From Evansella halocellulosilytica (GTDB lineage Bacteria; Bacillota; Bacilli; Bacillales; Salisediminibacteriaceae), in contig NZ_NIST01000001.1 in the NCBI RefSeq assembly GCF_002335745.1, positions 3,534,354 to 3,598,353 of the forward strand: a DNA stretch of 64,000 nt. The letters are read 5' to 3'. Shown piece after piece: positions 35,524 through 45,160 of this stretch. Each line of letters begins with the position of its first letter. The first letter of the stretch is position 1. The notes beneath the pieces were generated by a model. That model searched no databases. It was not told the origin of the DNA and saw only the letters and a list, made by a program, of their open reading frames with translations. The position numbers were made by a program, and so were the translations under genes.

Positions 35524-36753
35524 ATGGACAAGAATACCATAAAAACAGTTTTAAAGGAATACATCCACCCGATTAATGAAAAAGTTTTTTCGGCAATGGT
35601 GGATCAAATGGAATTAGATAAATATACGAAAAAGCTCGATTGTCTCACATTCACAAAGGTATTTATCTATGCCCAATTGCTTCAAATAGATAGCCTTAAA
35701 AAAATTAGTTTCAAGGTAAAGCATAAAAAAAGATTGCAACGAGAACTAGGGTTAAAAAGTATTAGTAAATCACAACTTTCGAGAAAACTTTCAGACCTCC
35801 CACCAGAAATCTTCCAGGCTGTTATGCACCATCTCGTTCAACAGATTCACCAGGAATATGGGAAGAAAAAAGGAGATCAATTATTAAAAAAAATTCATCT
35901 CATTGATTCTTCGACCCTCTCTTTAACAATCAGCCAATATCGATGGGCAGATTTCCGAGAAACCAAAGCTGGCGTAAAAATTCATTCTCGTGTGGTTTTT
36001 TATGATGGAGAAACCGCTCCAGGTGAGATCATTGTCACCTCTGCAAGACCGGCAGATCTCACGCAATTGGATAACTTAATGGTGATAGAAAAAGATGCAC
36101 TCCACGTCTTTGACCGAGGTTACTTTAGCTACTCAAAATTTGACTACTACTGTAGTAAGAACATTCGATTTTGTACACGAATAAAGGACAACACAGTCAT
36201 TAAAGTGATTGAAGAGCTTCCCGTTGATCCATCTTCTGATATTGATCGTGAAGCTGTGGTCAAACTAGGAAATATGAAGTACCCACTCAGGTTAATTGAA
36301 ACAAAAGATAGCCAAGGGAATCCTATTGAAATCATTATTAATGATGCAAAAATGATTGCACAGGAAGTTAGTGACCTTTATCGAAATAGATGGCAAATTG
36401 AATTGTTCTTCAAATGGATGAAGCAACACCTCGTATTGAAAAAGTGTTATGGGAAGAGCAGAAATGCTGTGTACAACCAAATCTTTATAGCAATAATCAC
36501 TTTCTGCTTAACTTTGTTAATGAAGAAAAGCGTGTCGTTTAAAGGTACTCTCCTAGAAATGATTGAATTCATAGGTGAGTACTGGTGGAGAAGCTTCTCC
36601 GTATTCATAAAGGAGCTATTTCGAAAACCAGATCGAACGACAGCTGGTAGACAGAAGCTTGATCATGAGAAAGTTTTTCAAGAAACCGTGAAACAATTCG
36701 AACAAGAAGAGATTGAACATTTGAATGATTTAACATATGACCCTATCATCTAA
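35524..36753 (+). CDS. IS4-family transposase
   Basis: A 409-residue DDE transposase. Conserved blocks are HLIDSSTLSLTISQYRWADF (first Asp), HVFDRGYFSYSKFDYY (second Asp) and the YREK-type signature YRNRWQIELFFKWMKQHL. ATG 35524 is preferred over the in-frame upstream ATG at 35440 because AAGGAGC lies just before it. A GGATAAGG/CCTTATCC hairpin (36772-36805) with a T-tail ends the gene. It looks intact and possibly active. Confidence 0.92.
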   Translation: MDKNTIKTVLKEYIHPINEKVFSAMVDQMELDKYTKKLDCLTFTKVFIYAQLLQIDSLKKISFKVKHKKRLQRELGLKSISKSQLSRKLSDLPPEIFQAVMHHLVQQIHQEYGKKKGDQLLKKIHLIDSSTLSLTISQYRWADFRETKAGVKIHSRVVFYDGETAPGEIIVTSARPADLTQLDNLMVIEKDALHVFDRGYFSYSKFDYYCSKNIRFCTRIKDNTVIKVIEELPVDPSSDIDREAVVKLGNMKYPLRLIETKDSQGNPIEIIINDAKMIAQEVSDLYRNRWQIELFFKWMKQHLVLKKCYGKSRNAVYNQIFIAIITFCLTLLMKKSVSFKGTLLEMIEFIGEYWWRSFSVFIKELFRKPDRTTAGRQKLDHEKVFQETVKQFEQEEIEHLNDLTYDPII

Positions 36754-36771
36754 AAACATTTGGTAAAAAGT

Positions 36772-36809
36772 GGATAAGGACTACCTTCGTAAGCCCCCCT
36801 TATCCTTTT
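36772..36809 (+). terminator. Terminator of the IS4-type transposase
   Basis: GGATAAGG pairs with CCTTATCC, followed by TTTT. Confidence 0.75.
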
Positions 36810-36934
36810 GACTCTTTACCTCCAAAATACTATAAACTGAATATTCAGAATAACCATAAAAAGGAATATTATGGATGGCTTAACCAGCCGTTTTATGGTT
36901 GACATTATAAGAAAATTTTAATGCAACGCTAGTG

Positions 36935-36943
36935 GGGCATGGT
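36935..36943. repeat. 9-bp target duplication of the IS4-type element (right)
   Basis: GGGCATGGT, matching 35345-35353. Confidence 0.88.
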
Positions 36944-37503
36944 GGATTGCTTGGTCACCGTTTGTCGGGATCTTTATTGCTCGAGTTTCAAAAGGAAGGT
37001 CCATCCGTGAATTTGTATTTGGTGTATTATTTGTTCCTTCCATTGTCGGCTTCTTATGGTTTTCTACATTTGGAGGATCTGCGATAATGCTTGAACATGA
37101 AGGGATTGAAATGATTTCACAATATGCGACTGAGGAAGCATTATTTGCTGTTTTTGACCAATTTCCTTTTATTGGACTCATTGCTTCTATCATTGCAATG
37201 ATTCTAATCAGTACGTTTTTCATTACCTCTGCAGATTCTGGTACGTACGTAATTGGGATGATGACAACGAATGGCTCTCACTCACCTGGAACAAGAATTA
37301 AAATGATATGGGGAGTGATGCTTTCAGCTACAGCACTTGTACTCCTCTACACTGGTGGATTACAAGCGTTAGAAAACACAATGATTATAGCCGCATTGCC
37401 ATTTTCGATCATTATGGGATTAATGACATTAAGTTTTCTAAAATCGATTTATAAAGAGGGAAAAGACTTAGGAATCGGTAGAATTAGAAAACAAAAATCA
37501 TAG
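36944..37503 (+). pseudogene. BCCT-family osmolyte transporter, part 3 of 3
   Basis: The C-terminal part: WIAWSPFVGIFIARVSKGRS then IREFVFG, the most conserved BCCT block, followed by the last helices and a short basic tail ending at 37503. Joined to the other two parts (126 + 829 + 560 bases) the frame is continuous for 505 codons. Without the two elements the gene would be a normal-length (504-residue) transporter. Confidence 0.92.
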
Positions 37504-37601
37504 TGAATAATTGATCAGCAGCTTACTTTAATTGTGCCATGTCTAAAGTGAAGTAGGGATTGAGATTGGGAGATAAAAAATGAAGATGAGCAAAACATAT
37601 T

Positions 37602-37622
37602 CGCCCGTAAATCGGGCGTTTT
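37602..37622. terminator. Terminator between BCCT and the VOC gene
   Basis: CGCCCG (37602-37607) pairs with CGGGCG (37613-37618), followed by TTTT. It lies between convergent genes. Confidence 0.8.
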
Positions 37623-37646
37623 ACATTTAATATCTCCCCTCAATAT

Positions 37647-38084
37647 TTATTTGACTTGCTCCGCTAACTCTAAAATAATTCCTTCTGGTCCACGAACGTA
37701 GCATAATTTATATGCGTTTTTGTAGTTTTGTATCTCACCAAAAAGTTCTACGTCTTTCTTTTTTAATTTAGCAACAATGGCTTCAATATCTTCAACAGCA
37801 AATGCAATATGCCTGATACCCAAAGTATTTGCAAAAGATTGCTGAATACCTTTTTCATCTGACGGCGTATGGAATTTGACCAGCTCCAAAGTTGCCTCGC
37901 CGTCTGGCATTCCAAACATTACAACCGTCTCTCTAACGTCATTAAGCCCAATTATCCGTTCCACCCACTCCCCTTTCACATCTGTTTCCCCTAACACTTC
38001 AAGTCCAAGGTCAAGAAAAAAAGCTTTAGCAGCAGGAAGATCATTTACGATTACACCCACATGATCTATTCTTTGGATCTTCAT
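37647..38084 (-). CDS. VOC-family protein, methylmalonyl-CoA epimerase-like
   Basis: A 145-residue vicinal-oxygen-chelate protein of two beta-alpha-beta-beta-beta units. Candidate metal ligands are H8 (RIDHVGV), E/Q near LELVKFH, H in IRHIAFAVED and E in GIILELAEQ. Resemblance is to methylmalonyl-CoA epimerase/glyoxalase-type members, but no mutase gene is in the window, so the substrate is open. GGAGGT precedes the start. Confidence 0.8.
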   Translation of the reverse strand: MKIQRIDHVGVIVNDLPAAKAFFLDLGLEVLGETDVKGEWVERIIGLNDVRETVVMFGMPDGEATLELVKFHTPSDEKGIQQSFANTLGIRHIAFAVEDIEAIVAKLKKKDVELFGEIQNYKNAYKLCYVRGPEGIILELAEQVK

Positions 38085-38330
38085 ATCTCATACCTCCTAT
38101 TTTTCAAATTTATCACATATGTCTCCTAAAGTTTCTTCTCGATTGCTTAAAAAGCTTTCCTCTTTATTCCACATGAGGTCGTTTTCTGAAAAAAACATGA
38201 CTATTATGTTCATACGAACCATTAGCATAAAACAATATTTTTGTAATACCTTATGATGAATAGACGAGCTAATGATGGATAACTTAATTATTGCAAGACA
38301 ATTTTTTTTTGAACAGAAAGGGTGGTTTCA

Positions 38331-38438
38331 TTGAGTAAAAATAAACAAAATCATAATGTGAAACATAAAAACAAGAATGACTCTAGTCCAAAGCATAAAA
38401 CGAGCGGAAGCGCTAATAAGAGAAACAATTATCATTAA
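38331..38438 (+). CDS. Small basic Asn/Lys/His-rich peptide, 35 residues
   Basis: TTG 38331 behind AGAAAGGGTGG opens a 35-codon frame (MSKNKQNHNVKHKNKNDSSP...), hydrophilic and basic like several small spore proteins. A terminator (38446-38477) follows directly, which supports a real gene. Function unknown. Confidence 0.5.
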   Translation: MSKNKQNHNVKHKNKNDSSPKHKTSGSANKRNNYH

Positions 38439-38445
38439 CATATTT

Positions 38446-38477
38446 CCACCTGCAATGAATCAATTGTAGGTGGTTTT
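38446..38477 (+). terminator. Terminator after the 35-residue peptide gene
   Basis: CCACCTGCAAT pairs with ATTGTAGGTGG (one G-T), followed by TTTT. Confidence 0.8.
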
Positions 38478-38508
38478 ATATGCACATAAAGGCCATTATA
38501 AATCATTG

Positions 38509-38549
38509 GAAACGAAAGGAGCGACATTTACATTCGCTCCTTTCGTTTC
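38509..38549. terminator. 15-bp perfect hairpin between convergent genes
   Basis: GAAACGAAAGGAGCG (38509-38523) pairs perfectly with CGCTCCTTTCGTTTC (38535-38549). T-rich sequence follows on the plus strand within the next 20 bases. It ends 2 bases before the stop codon of the minus-strand gene. Confidence 0.7.
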
Positions 38550-38551
38550 GA

Positions 38552-38851
38552 CTACTTCATTTTTTTTATTTTTTCAGTGATGATTAAAGCAAGATCATGA
38601 TTCCCAAATAACCCTAACACAGCTAACAATGTTTCATTTGAAATAGGACCTGCTTCTTCTTTTGATACAGTTAAGTTAATTACTTCGTTCAAAGCAGTGT
38701 TATCATTTTGTTCAGGGTATGCCTCTTTATAAACATCTTTCGGATCTAATTCGTGATTTACACACCATTGAGCAAATACAAGAATCATCATATTTTCATC
38801 TTTTTTATAATTGTCGATGACTTGCTGCTGAATATGATTCGTATTATTCAT
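38552..38851 (-). CDS. Conserved hypothetical protein, 99 residues
   Basis: A 99-residue acidic cytoplasmic protein with no recognised domain; the order MMILVFAQWCVNHELDP...EEAGPISNETLLAVLGLFG looks like a folded, conserved small protein. GGAAGGGG precedes its start. Stands alone between a terminator and the divergent peptidase gene. Confidence 0.7.
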   Translation of the reverse strand: MNNTNHIQQQVIDNYKKDENMMILVFAQWCVNHELDPKDVYKEAYPEQNDNTALNEVINLTVSKEEAGPISNETLLAVLGLFGNHDLALIITEKIKKMK

Positions 38852-38993
38852 GCATTAATCCCCTTCCTATACATTATAATTATAACTTATACTAATTGAT
38901 ATCTTAAACCGATATCGTGATCGAAACTAAATTCCTGTTACTATTAAGATAGAGGTAAATAATAGAGAATTTTTGTAAAAGGAGGAATAATCA

Positions 38994-40040
38994 TTGAATC
39001 GAAACGATCACACAAGAATAAAGGTTGGAACATTGCCTTCTGGGGAGAAAAACTGTATTACAGATGTTCAAGGCGTTAAAGTTGGACATAGGACCTTAGA
39101 CTATTCGATTGATGAAGAGCAACAAAAATATGCTTGTACTGGTGTAACAGCGATATTACCTCATTCTGGAAACTTATTTCGCGAGAAAGTGCCAGCTGCA
39201 AGCTATGTAATAAATGGGTTTGGCAAAACAACTGGGTTAATTCAACTTAATGAGCTTGGCCTCTTAGAATCACCGATTATGCTTACGAACACGTTTAGTG
39301 TACCTGCTGTCTCACAAGGAACACTACAATACATGCTAGATCATAACAAAGATATTGGCGACAGCACTTCGACGATAAATTTAGTTACAGGTGAGTGTAA
39401 TGATAGTTATTTAAATTCTATAAGAGAGCTGCAAGTAAAACCTGAGCATGCAATTGAAGCGATAAAGCAAGCAACATCAGAACGTGCTGCAGAGGGAGCA
39501 ATCGGAGCTGGTAAAGGGATGGTTTGTTTCGGATATAAAGGAGGGATTGGAACAGCCTCCAGACTCATTAATAATAAGGGTGTAAAAGATGAATATGTCA
39601 TTGGTGCTCTTGTTTTAACTAATTTCGGAAAAAAGGAAGAGTTTATTTATCAATTAATTAAAGATCATCATGATGTAAAAGACGTTTCAGATGGTTCAAT
39701 TATGATCATTATTGCTACTGACGCTCCTGTTAATGACAGGCAATTATTAAGAATTGCTAAAAGATCAACTGTTGGATTGGGGCGAACAGGGAGTCAGCTC
39801 AGTCACGGAAGCGGAGATATCGTAATTGCATTTTCTACAGCCAATAAGATATCGCATCATACAGGCTTGCATCTCGAACAGCATACATTCGTTCGAGAAG
39901 ATGCGGGAGTAATGAATTCCTTTTTCACTGCTGCAGCTGACATTACGGAGGAAGCAATATTAAATTCCTTATTGCAAGCAAATAGTACGAAAGGTAGAAA
40001 CGATAGATATGTAAAAGCTTTCCCATTTCCAAATGATTAA
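38994..40040 (+). CDS. P1-family peptidase (DmpA-like aminopeptidase)
   Basis: A 348-residue N-terminal-nucleophile hydrolase. The opening ITDVQGVKVGHRTLD, the TSTINLVTGECNDSYLN segment and the GAGKGMVCFGYKGGIGTASR block are typical; the family self-cleaves within its second half to expose the nucleophile, probably at a Gly/Ser-Thr bond near GSIMIIIATDAP (consensus inference). TTG 38994 follows AAAAGGAGGA. A single-gene transcript is likely. Confidence 0.88.
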   Translation: MNRNDHTRIKVGTLPSGEKNCITDVQGVKVGHRTLDYSIDEEQQKYACTGVTAILPHSGNLFREKVPAASYVINGFGKTTGLIQLNELGLLESPIMLTNTFSVPAVSQGTLQYMLDHNKDIGDSTSTINLVTGECNDSYLNSIRELQVKPEHAIEAIKQATSERAAEGAIGAGKGMVCFGYKGGIGTASRLINNKGVKDEYVIGALVLTNFGKKEEFIYQLIKDHHDVKDVSDGSIMIIIATDAPVNDRQLLRIAKRSTVGLGRTGSQLSHGSGDIVIAFSTANKISHHTGLHLEQHTFVREDAGVMNSFFTAAADITEEAILNSLLQANSTKGRNDRYVKAFPFPND

Positions 40041-40134
40041 TAATACGTATTCCATTTTTCACGTTATTTACCAATTATATTTTATTCCATTTTATGAAGA
40101 CTAGTAGTGAATAAAATATAGGAGGAAAGGTCCA

Positions 40135-40930
40135 ATGAAAAAAATTTATGGAATACTTTGCCTTAGCTGTATATGTGTGTTTTTATTTGGATGTAATGGT
40201 CAAGAAGATAATGCACTTGAGTATAGAAACTATGCGGAACCTTATCCAGAAGGTGGACATTATAGCCCAATGGATACGATTTCAAGTGATAGTACGAACA
40301 TTCAAAGTAAAGAATTTCCGCATACGAAAGCAAGACAAATACAGCAAGCTAAATTTGAGTTTGAAGTCGACCCAAATCAGCTACATCCTGAACACTTATA
40401 TGATTTAATACAGGATGAACTAAATATTGAATTAGAAAGAAGACAAGATGGTCAGCCTCAAGAGCCAGCACCAGAACAGGGCCAGCCCGGACAACCAACT
40501 CGAGAGCCTGCACCTGAGCCAGATCAAGCTCAACCAGGACAACCAGCACCAGAACCTGCTCCTACTGAGCCAGATCCAGCTGAACCAGAGCAGCCGGAGC
40601 CTGAACAAGAGGAGCAAGAGGAACCAGAAGAGGATACCCCACAACAGGAGGATCTAGATGGACAACTGAATGATGCAGAACGCCAAGTCATTGAGTTAAC
40701 AAATCAAGAACGTAGAAATAATGGTCTTTCAGATCTTGAAACACACGAGACATTAAGCGGTGTAGCGAGAGAATATCGCTCAAGGCCAACAAACTCCTGA
40801 ACAAGTTGTTCAAGCATGGATGGAAAGTGAAGGTCATCGGCAAAATATATTAAACGGTAACTTTACACACATAGGCGTCGGCTATGTTGAAAACGGAAAC
40901 TATTGGACGCAAATGTTCATAAGCGAATAG
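40135..40930 (+). pseudogene. CAP (SCP-like) domain lipoprotein, internally deleted and frameshifted
   Basis: The N-terminus is a lipoprotein signal (lipobox LFGC, Cys20). A region rich in Gln, Pro and Glu (about 105-180) links to the start of a YkwD-type CAP domain (LTNQERRNNGLSDLE...LSGVAREY). The frame then stops at 40800. In another frame the sequence resumes as QQTPEQVVQAWMESEGHRQN and NGNFTHIGVGYV to TAG 40930, the second half of the same domain. About 45 middle residues, including the first active-site His region, are missing. So this is a decayed gene with an internal deletion. Confidence 0.85.
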
Positions 40931-40941
40931 TGCTGTATTCA

Positions 40942-40974
40942 TTTTCACCTGCGATACCTCGTCGCAGGTGAAAA
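40942..40974. terminator. Terminator after the CAP-domain gene
   Basis: TTTTCACCTGCGA pairs with TCGCAGGTGAAAA (13 bp), loop TACCTCG; usable in both directions. Confidence 0.85.
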
Positions 40975-41119
40975 ACGTTTTTTACAAACTTAATAAAAAG
41001 TCTTTCATTAAAATCTTTTGGAATAGAGCTATATATATACTCACTCATTCTTGACTAACGAATTGGATGAAATCTAAAATTGTATATAACATAAGTTGAT
41101 TTTCGAAATGGGTGAAAAA

Positions 41120-41959
41120 ATGGATAAAAAAATAGTTTTAATAACAGGAGCCAGCAGCGGGTTCGGAAAATTAGCAGTACGCAATTTGGCAGAAAAGGGG
41201 TATTTTGTCATTGCTACAATGAGAAATAAAGCAAAAGAAATATCATTATTGGAAGAAATCAAAAAAGAAAAATTATTACATCAAGTAGATACTTTTTTAC
41301 TCGATGTGACGGATGACAAGCAAATAGACGCACGTATTAACGAGATCAAACATAAATACGGTCGAATTGATGTACTTATTAATAATGCTGGATACAGTCA
41401 AGGAGGCTTAATTGAAAATACACATATTGACAGGTGGAAGGAGCAATTTGATACGAATTTATTTGGTGTAGTCAGAGTGACGAAAGCGGTCTTACCATTT
41501 ATGAGAGAAAGGAGAGAAGGGAAGATTATAAACGTCGGGAGTATAAGTGGACGAATTGGATTGCCTGGAATGGGACCATATGCTGCCTCTAAGTTCGCTC
41601 TTGCTGGGTTTAGTGAATCATTATACTTTGAAATGGCCCCATTTAATATTCATGTGAGCTTAATTGAAGCTGGCTCTTACAAAACAAATATTTGGCAAAA
41701 AGCTTTATCAAATGTGGAGCGTTCAATAGAAAATGATTATGAGATACTAATGAACAAACTTATGGACGAAGCAGAGAAAACATCTAGAAACGCAGCAGAT
41801 CCATCAGAAGTTATTCAACTAATTCATAAAATTTGTTCATCTGATTATCCAAAATTTCGCTATCAAATTGGTAGAGGTGTTAAATTAGCAATCTTTTTAA
41901 AATCAATAATGCCTTGGTCCATTGTGAGCAAATCGATTCAGCATAAAATAAATAACTAA
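41120..41959 (+). CDS. Short-chain dehydrogenase/reductase
   Basis: A 279-residue classical SDR with TGASSGFG near residue 8, NNAG near 86, and the catalytic Ser ... Y-x3-K in VGSISGR...YAASKFAL. A long C-terminal extension with a hydrophobic patch (LAIFLKSIMPWSIVSK) suggests membrane association. ATG 41120 is chosen behind GGGTGA; the earlier TTG 41096 has no site. Substrate unknown; convergent with the hydrolase gene at 41998. Confidence 0.88.
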   Translation: MDKKIVLITGASSGFGKLAVRNLAEKGYFVIATMRNKAKEISLLEEIKKEKLLHQVDTFLLDVTDDKQIDARINEIKHKYGRIDVLINNAGYSQGGLIENTHIDRWKEQFDTNLFGVVRVTKAVLPFMRERREGKIINVGSISGRIGLPGMGPYAASKFALAGFSESLYFEMAPFNIHVSLIEAGSYKTNIWQKALSNVERSIENDYEILMNKLMDEAEKTSRNAADPSEVIQLIHKICSSDYPKFRYQIGRGVKLAIFLKSIMPWSIVSKSIQHKINN

Positions 41960-41997
41960 TTTTTCTGTTTTAGACTTTCGATTACGATGTATATACT

Positions 41998-42840
41998 TTA
42001 GTTGTTTAATTTGTTTAAAAACTGTTTTATATTTGCCCAATATTGATCACTCGTCTGAATGTTATTATGATGTTTTCCTTCGAAAATAATTTTTTCAGCA
42101 TGACCTTGCCAACGTTCATATAACTTCTTCGAATGGATAGGAGGGATGACTTCATCATCATTTGCAATCATTGTAAGCAATGGAGATGTGATCTTGTCAG
42201 CTTTTGATATGTTGTTAAAATTATGCTTTAATAAAACACTTACTGGAATAAGCGGATATCTGTCCTTAGCAACTTCCGTTAAACTATCGTATGGAGATAC
42301 TAACACAGTGCCTTTAACATCCCGATGCCGACTCAAATAAACAGCAGGTCCAGTTCCCATACTTCTTCCAATCACAGCAATTGAAGAGGGATCTATACGA
42401 AAGTTTTCTATTGCATAGTCATAGATAGCAAGCGCATCATTGAACATTGCTTCTTCACTAGGAGAGCCCTCACTCATTCCGTAACCACGATAATTCATCA
42501 ATATAACAGAATATGGATCCAAGCTTATCATGTCTTCAATAAGGTGAGAAACCTCTTCAGCATTACCACCAAAATAAATGATCAGTGGGGGGCTAACCTT
42601 ATGATCATTACGATTAATAAACCATCCGTGAATCGTTTTATCTTCTGTAACGCCTATTTCAATCTCCTCAACCTCTTCGTACTGCTCATTTATCATATCT
42701 ACTCTTGCTTCTGTTATCGGCTGTGGGTAAAAGAGAAAACGATTTTGAAAGAGATAAAAAAATAAGTAAATGATTAACAATGAAAAAGTGACAATAATCG
42801 CTATTAAACCAATTAATTTCACAACCTTTGCTCGATACAT
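41998..42840 (-). CDS. Membrane-anchored alpha/beta hydrolase
   Basis: A 280-residue protein with an N-terminal transmembrane helix (about 8-30) followed by an alpha/beta hydrolase domain of the ABHD13/BEM46 type. The nucleophile elbow reads VIGRSMGTG; the acid is probably the Asp in MIANDDEVIPP and the His in FEGKHHNN. The anchor puts the domain most likely outside the cell. GGGGGAA precedes the start. Confidence 0.85.
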   Translation of the reverse strand: MYRAKVVKLIGLIAIIVTFSLLIIYLFFYLFQNRFLFYPQPITEARVDMINEQYEEVEEIEIGVTEDKTIHGWFINRNDHKVSPPLIIYFGGNAEEVSHLIEDMISLDPYSVILMNYRGYGMSEGSPSEEAMFNDALAIYDYAIENFRIDPSSIAVIGRSMGTGPAVYLSRHRDVKGTVLVSPYDSLTEVAKDRYPLIPVSVLLKHNFNNISKADKITSPLLTMIANDDEVIPPIHSKKLYERWQGHAEKIIFEGKHHNNIQTSDQYWANIKQFLNKLNN

Positions 42841-43125
42841 GAAAATTCCCCCATATACTTCAGGTTATAGTAATTTCCACGATAATGGCATTCCATTAAT
42901 AAGATTTATAGATATCATAGCAGAGAATGTTTTTCATGCACATGCATGAACGTGATTTACTTCTTTCTACGACTAAAGTCTACGTAAAGTTCATACTTCA
43001 GTTGTTCTTCTTTATGAAACATTTGTGATGAAATAATAAGTAACAATACTAGATGAATACGATTAAAAACGTTTTCAAGTGAAAATAAATACCGCTATTT
43101 TAGCAAAAAAGATGAGGAACATAGG
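42841..43125. other. Intergenic stretch without a recognised gene
   Basis: Divergent leader region of the hydrolase gene on the left; no convincing frame or strong hairpin seen. Confidence 0.5.
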
Positions 43126-43299
43126 ATGGACAAAAATGTAGAACATATTTGGAAAAAACCAAATTTCATTAAATTGTTTATTTCTCAAATGTTTGCCGGA
43201 ATTATGTATTTATTATCAGCACTCATTGCTTTTCACCAAAAAGATTTACGCGATTATCAAATTCATCACAATCAAAAAAGTAATAAAATGTTTGGATAA
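43126..43299 (+). CDS. Small single-helix membrane protein, 57 residues
   Basis: ATG 43126 behind GATGAGGA opens a 57-codon frame with one hydrophobic segment (KLFISQMFAGIMYLLSALIA). The C-terminal tail is basic and His-rich. It may be a real small protein or the 5' remnant of a transporter; the following 230 bases hold no gene. Confidence 0.4.
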   Translation: MDKNVEHIWKKPNFIKLFISQMFAGIMYLLSALIAFHQKDLRDYQIHHNQKSNKMFG

Positions 43300-43534
43300 A
43301 TACAATACACCGACAATCATCAATAAGATAGAACAACCTTTCAATAAATGAAAATTTAAAAATAGTGCTTTTCGAAAAAATGTCATCTGTATCATGGTTT
43401 AGGTCAATACTATAAAACGATGATTGAATTAATCGCCTTTTCTGATAATTTATGGTATGGTATTTTTAGAGTGAGTCCTGAACCGATAAGAGCTCGTGTA
43501 TAGTAGCAGAAATTAGGTGAAGGAGTCGAAAAAA

Positions 43535-44560
43535 ATGAATGTAAAAGATAACTTAAATGAAAAGCTTCAACGTGTCATACAGCAAATTGATTTTTCAGGA
43601 ACTGTATTAGTAAAGCAAGGGAATCATATGAAGATCGAAGTTGCAGCTAGTTATGCGAACCGATCTGAACAAATTGCTAATAACATGGATACTAGGTTTG
43701 GAATTGCTTCCGGTTGCAAATTGTTTACAGCTATTGCTGTTTGCCAATTAGTAGAAGAAAAGAAACTCTCATTTGACATGCGTTTAAAAGATTGTTTAAA
43801 TATCGATTTCCCTCATTTTGACAGTAACATAACCGTGCACCAATTATTAACTCACAGTTCAGGAATTCCTGACTATTTTGATGAAGAAGTAATGGACGAT
43901 TATGAACAACTATGGCAAGAAAGACCTGTTTACTTAATAAAACGTTTAAACGATTTTTTGCCGATGTTTCAAAATGAATCAATGAAGTTTAATCCAGGAG
44001 AAAAGTTTCATTACAATAATGCTGGCTATATCATCTTAGGGTTAATTGTCGAACAGCACACAAATATGACGTTTACTCATTATGTTGAGACGAATATTTT
44101 TAAAAAAGCAGGTATGGTGAATTCTGGGTATTTTTCGTTAGACCGACTACCACAAAATTGTGCACTCGGATATATTGATGATACAGAAACCGGAGAGTGG
44201 AGAACGAACATATACTCTGTGCCGATTGTTGGGGGAGCTGACGGCGGAGCATTTATTTCATCTTCAGATATGATAAAGTGCTGGAAAGCGTTGCAATCTA
44301 ATAAACTTCTAGGAGAAGAGTATACGAGTCTGCTTTTATATCCTCACATTCATGTAGATGAGGATGAGTATTATGGCTATGGCGTATGGATGACAAAAAG
44401 AGAAGACAAAGTCTATAAATATCATGTTATGGGATATGATCCAGGTATAAGCTTTCACTCAGCTGTTTATCCATCTTTGGACCTTCAACTTGTTATTTCA
44501 TCAAATAAAGAATCTGGCGCATACGATGTTATGAAGGAAATTGAAAGTCAATTCAACTAA
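43535..44560 (+). CDS. Serine hydrolase of the class C beta-lactamase/penicillin-binding fold
   Basis: A 341-residue hydrolase. The SxxK nucleophile motif is S-G-C-K (FGIASGCKLFTA), the YxN motif is Y-N-N (HYNNAGYI), and a HVMGYDPG segment stands in place of the KTG box. No signal peptide is visible, so it is probably cytoplasmic and more likely an esterase or peptidase than a resistance enzyme. ATG 43535 is preceded by GGTGAAGGAG. Confidence 0.85.
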   Translation: MNVKDNLNEKLQRVIQQIDFSGTVLVKQGNHMKIEVAASYANRSEQIANNMDTRFGIASGCKLFTAIAVCQLVEEKKLSFDMRLKDCLNIDFPHFDSNITVHQLLTHSSGIPDYFDEEVMDDYEQLWQERPVYLIKRLNDFLPMFQNESMKFNPGEKFHYNNAGYIILGLIVEQHTNMTFTHYVETNIFKKAGMVNSGYFSLDRLPQNCALGYIDDTETGEWRTNIYSVPIVGGADGGAFISSSDMIKCWKALQSNKLLGEEYTSLLLYPHIHVDEDEYYGYGVWMTKREDKVYKYHVMGYDPGISFHSAVYPSLDLQLVISSNKESGAYDVMKEIESQFN

Positions 44561-44568
44561 GTTACAAA

Positions 44569-44608
44569 AAACAAGCATCACATAATCAATTTTCTGTGGT
44601 GCTTGTTT
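44569..44608 (+). terminator. Terminator of the serine hydrolase gene, abutting the group II intron
   Basis: AAACAAGCATCAC pairs with GTGGTGCTTGTTT (one G-T). The intron 5' end follows 1 base later, so the T-tract is split by the intron. Confidence 0.85.
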
Positions 44609-45160
44609 AGTGCGCCCAGCATGGGTGTAATCTATAGGGTGAAAGTCCCGAACCACGAAGGCAGAAGTAGTGGTTAGCCAAACGCAAGGGTGTCCATGGT
44701 GACGTGGAATCTGAAGGAAGCGAGCGGCAGACCTCCGGTCTGAGGAACACGAACTTCATATGAGGCTAGGTATCACTGGATGAGTTTGCTAAACAAAACA
44801 AAGTCCGTTCTGCCGAAGGTGGTACAGAGTAAATGAAGCAGATAGGTGGAGGGAAAGATTGCACTCTTACCTGGGGAGGCCTGGCTGTAACGCCAAGCTC
44901 ACTTGGTAACCTATTTAGTGATAAATAGCTGAACAGTCAGGAGTCAGCAGAGGCCATAGTACTTTGAATGATCTAGAGATTTAAGGGAAGGGCCGAATCA
45001 TTTAAGAAGAATTAGCGCTTGGCGTACGTATTACTCAATGAAGCAGAAACATATAATCCTTCCTAATGGAGGACGTGGTGAATCCCACAGGGGACATAAG
45101 AAGGGCTGAGAGTAATACCACACAAGAAGATGATCTAATTCACGTAGGAGATTGATAAGA

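Larger units (their letters stand above)
35354..36934. mobile_element. IS4-family insertion sequence, 1,581 bp
   Basis: Termini CACTAGCGTTGCAT (left) and its inverted copy at the right end (ATGCAACGCTAGTG) form perfect 14-base outer repeats with more scattered matches inside (TTGTCAA / TTGACAT). It contains one transposase gene. A 9-bp duplication flanks it. Confidence 0.92.

Noticed and set aside
40448..40657. Frames on both strands over the Gln/Pro/Glu-rich linker
   Set aside because: They arise from the repetitive GC-richer linker sequence of the lipoprotein and carry no start signals.
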